A program made the translations under genes and the position numbers. A model generated the notes under the pieces. The model did no database searches and was not told where the DNA came from. It was given only the letters and a program-made list of their open reading frames with translations. Shown in pieces: positions 5,707 to 6,480 of a stretch of DNA of 6,480 nt (its first letter is position 1; every line of letters begins with the position of its first letter). Origin of the DNA: an uncultured Oxalobacteraceae bacterium (GTDB taxonomy: Bacteria > Pseudomonadota > Gammaproteobacteria > Burkholderiales > Burkholderiaceae_D); the NCBI GenBank assembly GCA_937996605.1, contig CALKVB010000483.1, positions 1-6,480 on the forward strand, in the 5' to 3' direction.

Positions 5707-5749
5707 CTTGTTTGTACCTGGTCTAGATTGAAAATGAAGGAGTATTCTC

Positions 5750-6070
5750 ATGAAAAACATCGCAACAGCCGCCATTGTCAGCTTATTGTCATTCACTATT
5801 TCTGCTGGAGCCCAGCAAGTAAATAGCGTCCAAAGCCAGGCCTCCGCCGCCCGTATCGAACAAGTACAGTTAAAAAATGGACCCTTGGCCGACTTTTACG
5901 AACTTGTCTCTCAGCGCACCACTCAGCGCACAGACACGGTCGAAGAGTTGGCGCAAAAGAAGATCAAAGAAGACGAGCAAACTCTGGCGGGTTTAAAAAA
6001 GACTGAATTGGACAAGCAAGCAAAAGTGAAGAAAGAGCTTGATAAATTGCCACAACATTCAGCAAAGTAA
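5750..6070 (+). CDS. Small secreted Lys/Glu-rich protein of unknown function
   Basis: This encodes 106 residues. A Sec signal peptide covers 1-21 (Lys2, hydrophobic 5-19, cleavage after Ala-Gly-Ala21), leaving a mature protein of about 85 residues with no Cys, probably periplasmic. After a polar Gln/Ser-rich start, residues 63-100 are a charged segment rich in Lys, Glu and Asp with heptad-like Leu/Ile spacing, likely a long helix or coiled coil. I do not recognise a family. The ribosome site is excellent (AAGGAG at 5737-5742, 7 bases before ATG), and the promoter at 5533-5561 with two HxlR-type boxes drives it after a structured leader of about 180 bases. It lies between a divergent HxlR regulator and a GST, so a part in an oxidant or electrophile response is plausible but unproven. 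Confidence 0.85.
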   Translation: MKNIATAAIVSLLSFTISAGAQQVNSVQSQASAARIEQVQLKNGPLADFYELVSQRTTQRTDTVEELAQKKIKEDEQTLAGLKKTELDKQAKVKKELDKLPQHSAK

Positions 6071-6094
6071 GCGCGAGTGAGATGTCGATGACTC

Positions 6095-6122
6095 GAAACT
6101 GCCGACAACGCAGTTTCTGCGT
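6095..6122 (+). repeat. Two overlapping, mutually exclusive hairpins
   Basis: GAAACTGC (6095-6102) pairs perfectly with GCAGTTTC (6110-6117) across a 7-base loop. ACGCAG (6108-6113) can instead pair with CTGCGT (6117-6122) across TTT. They share bases 6110-6113 and 6117, so only one forms. No T-run follows the first. They may process or partly terminate the secreted-protein message before the GST gene. Confidence 0.45.
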
Positions 6123-6180
6123 TTGCAGTAGTATAGGCGGCGCAATCAGTGGAGTACAGGGTATCGGCTAGCTCTACATG

Positions 6181-6218
6181 GCTCGCTTGCAAGCGAGCAG
6201 ACTCACCCCCGTTTTTTT
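6181..6218 (+). terminator. 18-bp perfect palindrome with a delayed T-run
   Basis: GCTCGCTTGCAAGCGAGC (6181-6198) is its own reverse complement, giving a stem of about seven pairs with a four-base loop in RNA. Seven T residues follow only at 6212-6218, 13 bases after the stem, too far for a classical intrinsic terminator. It could be a weak terminator between the secreted-protein and GST genes or a dyad for a DNA-binding protein. It lies 25 bases before the GST ribosome site. Confidence 0.4.
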
Positions 6219-6243
6219 ACTCTTTATGAAGGAGCACTTTCTA

Positions 6244-6480
6244 ATGAAACTGTATTTCTCAACCGGCGCCTGTTCCTTAACATCGCATATCATTTTGGAA
6301 GAAATTGGTGCTAGTTACGAAGCGATTTTAGCGCCAACGAAAACGCACAAATTACCCGATGGCAGCGATTATTACCAGGTCAACCCATTGGGATATGTCC
6401 CGCTATTGGTGCTCGATGATGGCCGCCAATTGCGTGAAGGGCCGGTCATTTCACAGTATCTTGCCGACTTAGCGCCAGAT
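6244..6480 (+). CDS. Glutathione S-transferase, beta-class type (N-terminal 79 residues, partial)
   Basis: The reading frame is open to the window end, giving the first 79 residues of a protein usually about 200 long. It is the thioredoxin-like N-terminal domain: MKLYFSTGAC with Cys10 where beta-class bacterial GSTs have their active-site Cys, the cis-proline segment NPLGYVP (47-53, Pro53), and the glutathione-binding EGPVISQYLAD (65-75), where the usual Ser after Glu65 is Gly. The enzyme would join glutathione to electrophiles in the cytoplasm. The ribosome site is strong (AAGGAG at 6229-6234, 9 bases before ATG). It lies 173 bases after the secreted-protein gene with no clear promoter of its own, so it may be read through from the HxlR-controlled promoter. 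HxlR-GST neighbourhoods are common, supporting an electrophile response. The helical C-terminal domain lies outside the window. Confidence 0.93.
   Translation, partial: MKLYFSTGACSLTSHIILEEIGASYEAILAPTKTHKLPDGSDYYQVNPLGYVPLLVLDDGRQLREGPVISQYLADLAPD

Overview
The window looks like chromosomal DNA of a beta-proteobacterium with moderate G+C, most likely Burkholderiales and perhaps the Oxalobacteraceae (for example an Undibacterium-like organism). This is inferred from protein style (YccA-type BI-1 protein, beta-class glutathione transferase, small outer-membrane barrel) and base composition judged by eye; no database search was possible. No insertion sequence, phage gene, CRISPR array, tRNA or rRNA is visible.

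Layout. Bases 1-221 are non-coding, with two inverted repeats, one of them terminator-like. Then, on the plus strand: a small outer-membrane beta-barrel protein (222-896), a Bax-inhibitor-1/YccA-type membrane protein (1028-1705) ended by a clear intrinsic terminator (1774-1814), and an NRAMP-type metal transporter with non-standard metal-site residues (1879-3180, GTG start). A well-formed Pho box with a correctly spaced -10 hexamer (3263-3296) precedes a protein with a WH/FC/H signature and a tail of seven cysteines in glycine/serine (3362-4186). An AlkD-type DNA glycosylase (4228-4911) follows 41 bases later. An HxlR-family regulator with an added zinc-ribbon-like tail lies on the minus strand (4967-5449), convergent with alkD.

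The right end is the most regulated part. The HxlR gene diverges from a small secreted Lys/Glu-rich protein (5750-6070), and after 173 bases a beta-class glutathione S-transferase runs off the window (6244-6480, partial). The divergent region carries two near-identical 17-bp palindromic boxes, 41 bp centre to centre, flanking a good sigma-70 promoter; the second box is the core of a 35-bp near-perfect palindrome. Downstream lies a structured leader with several hairpins, including two that compete for one strand. The simplest reading is that the HxlR protein controls the secreted protein and perhaps the GST in response to an electrophile or oxidant.

No wholly new system is proven. The best candidates for undescribed biology are the Pho-box-controlled Gly/Cys-tailed protein, the HxlR twin-operator circuit with its structured leader and unknown secreted protein, and the atypical NRAMP transporter.
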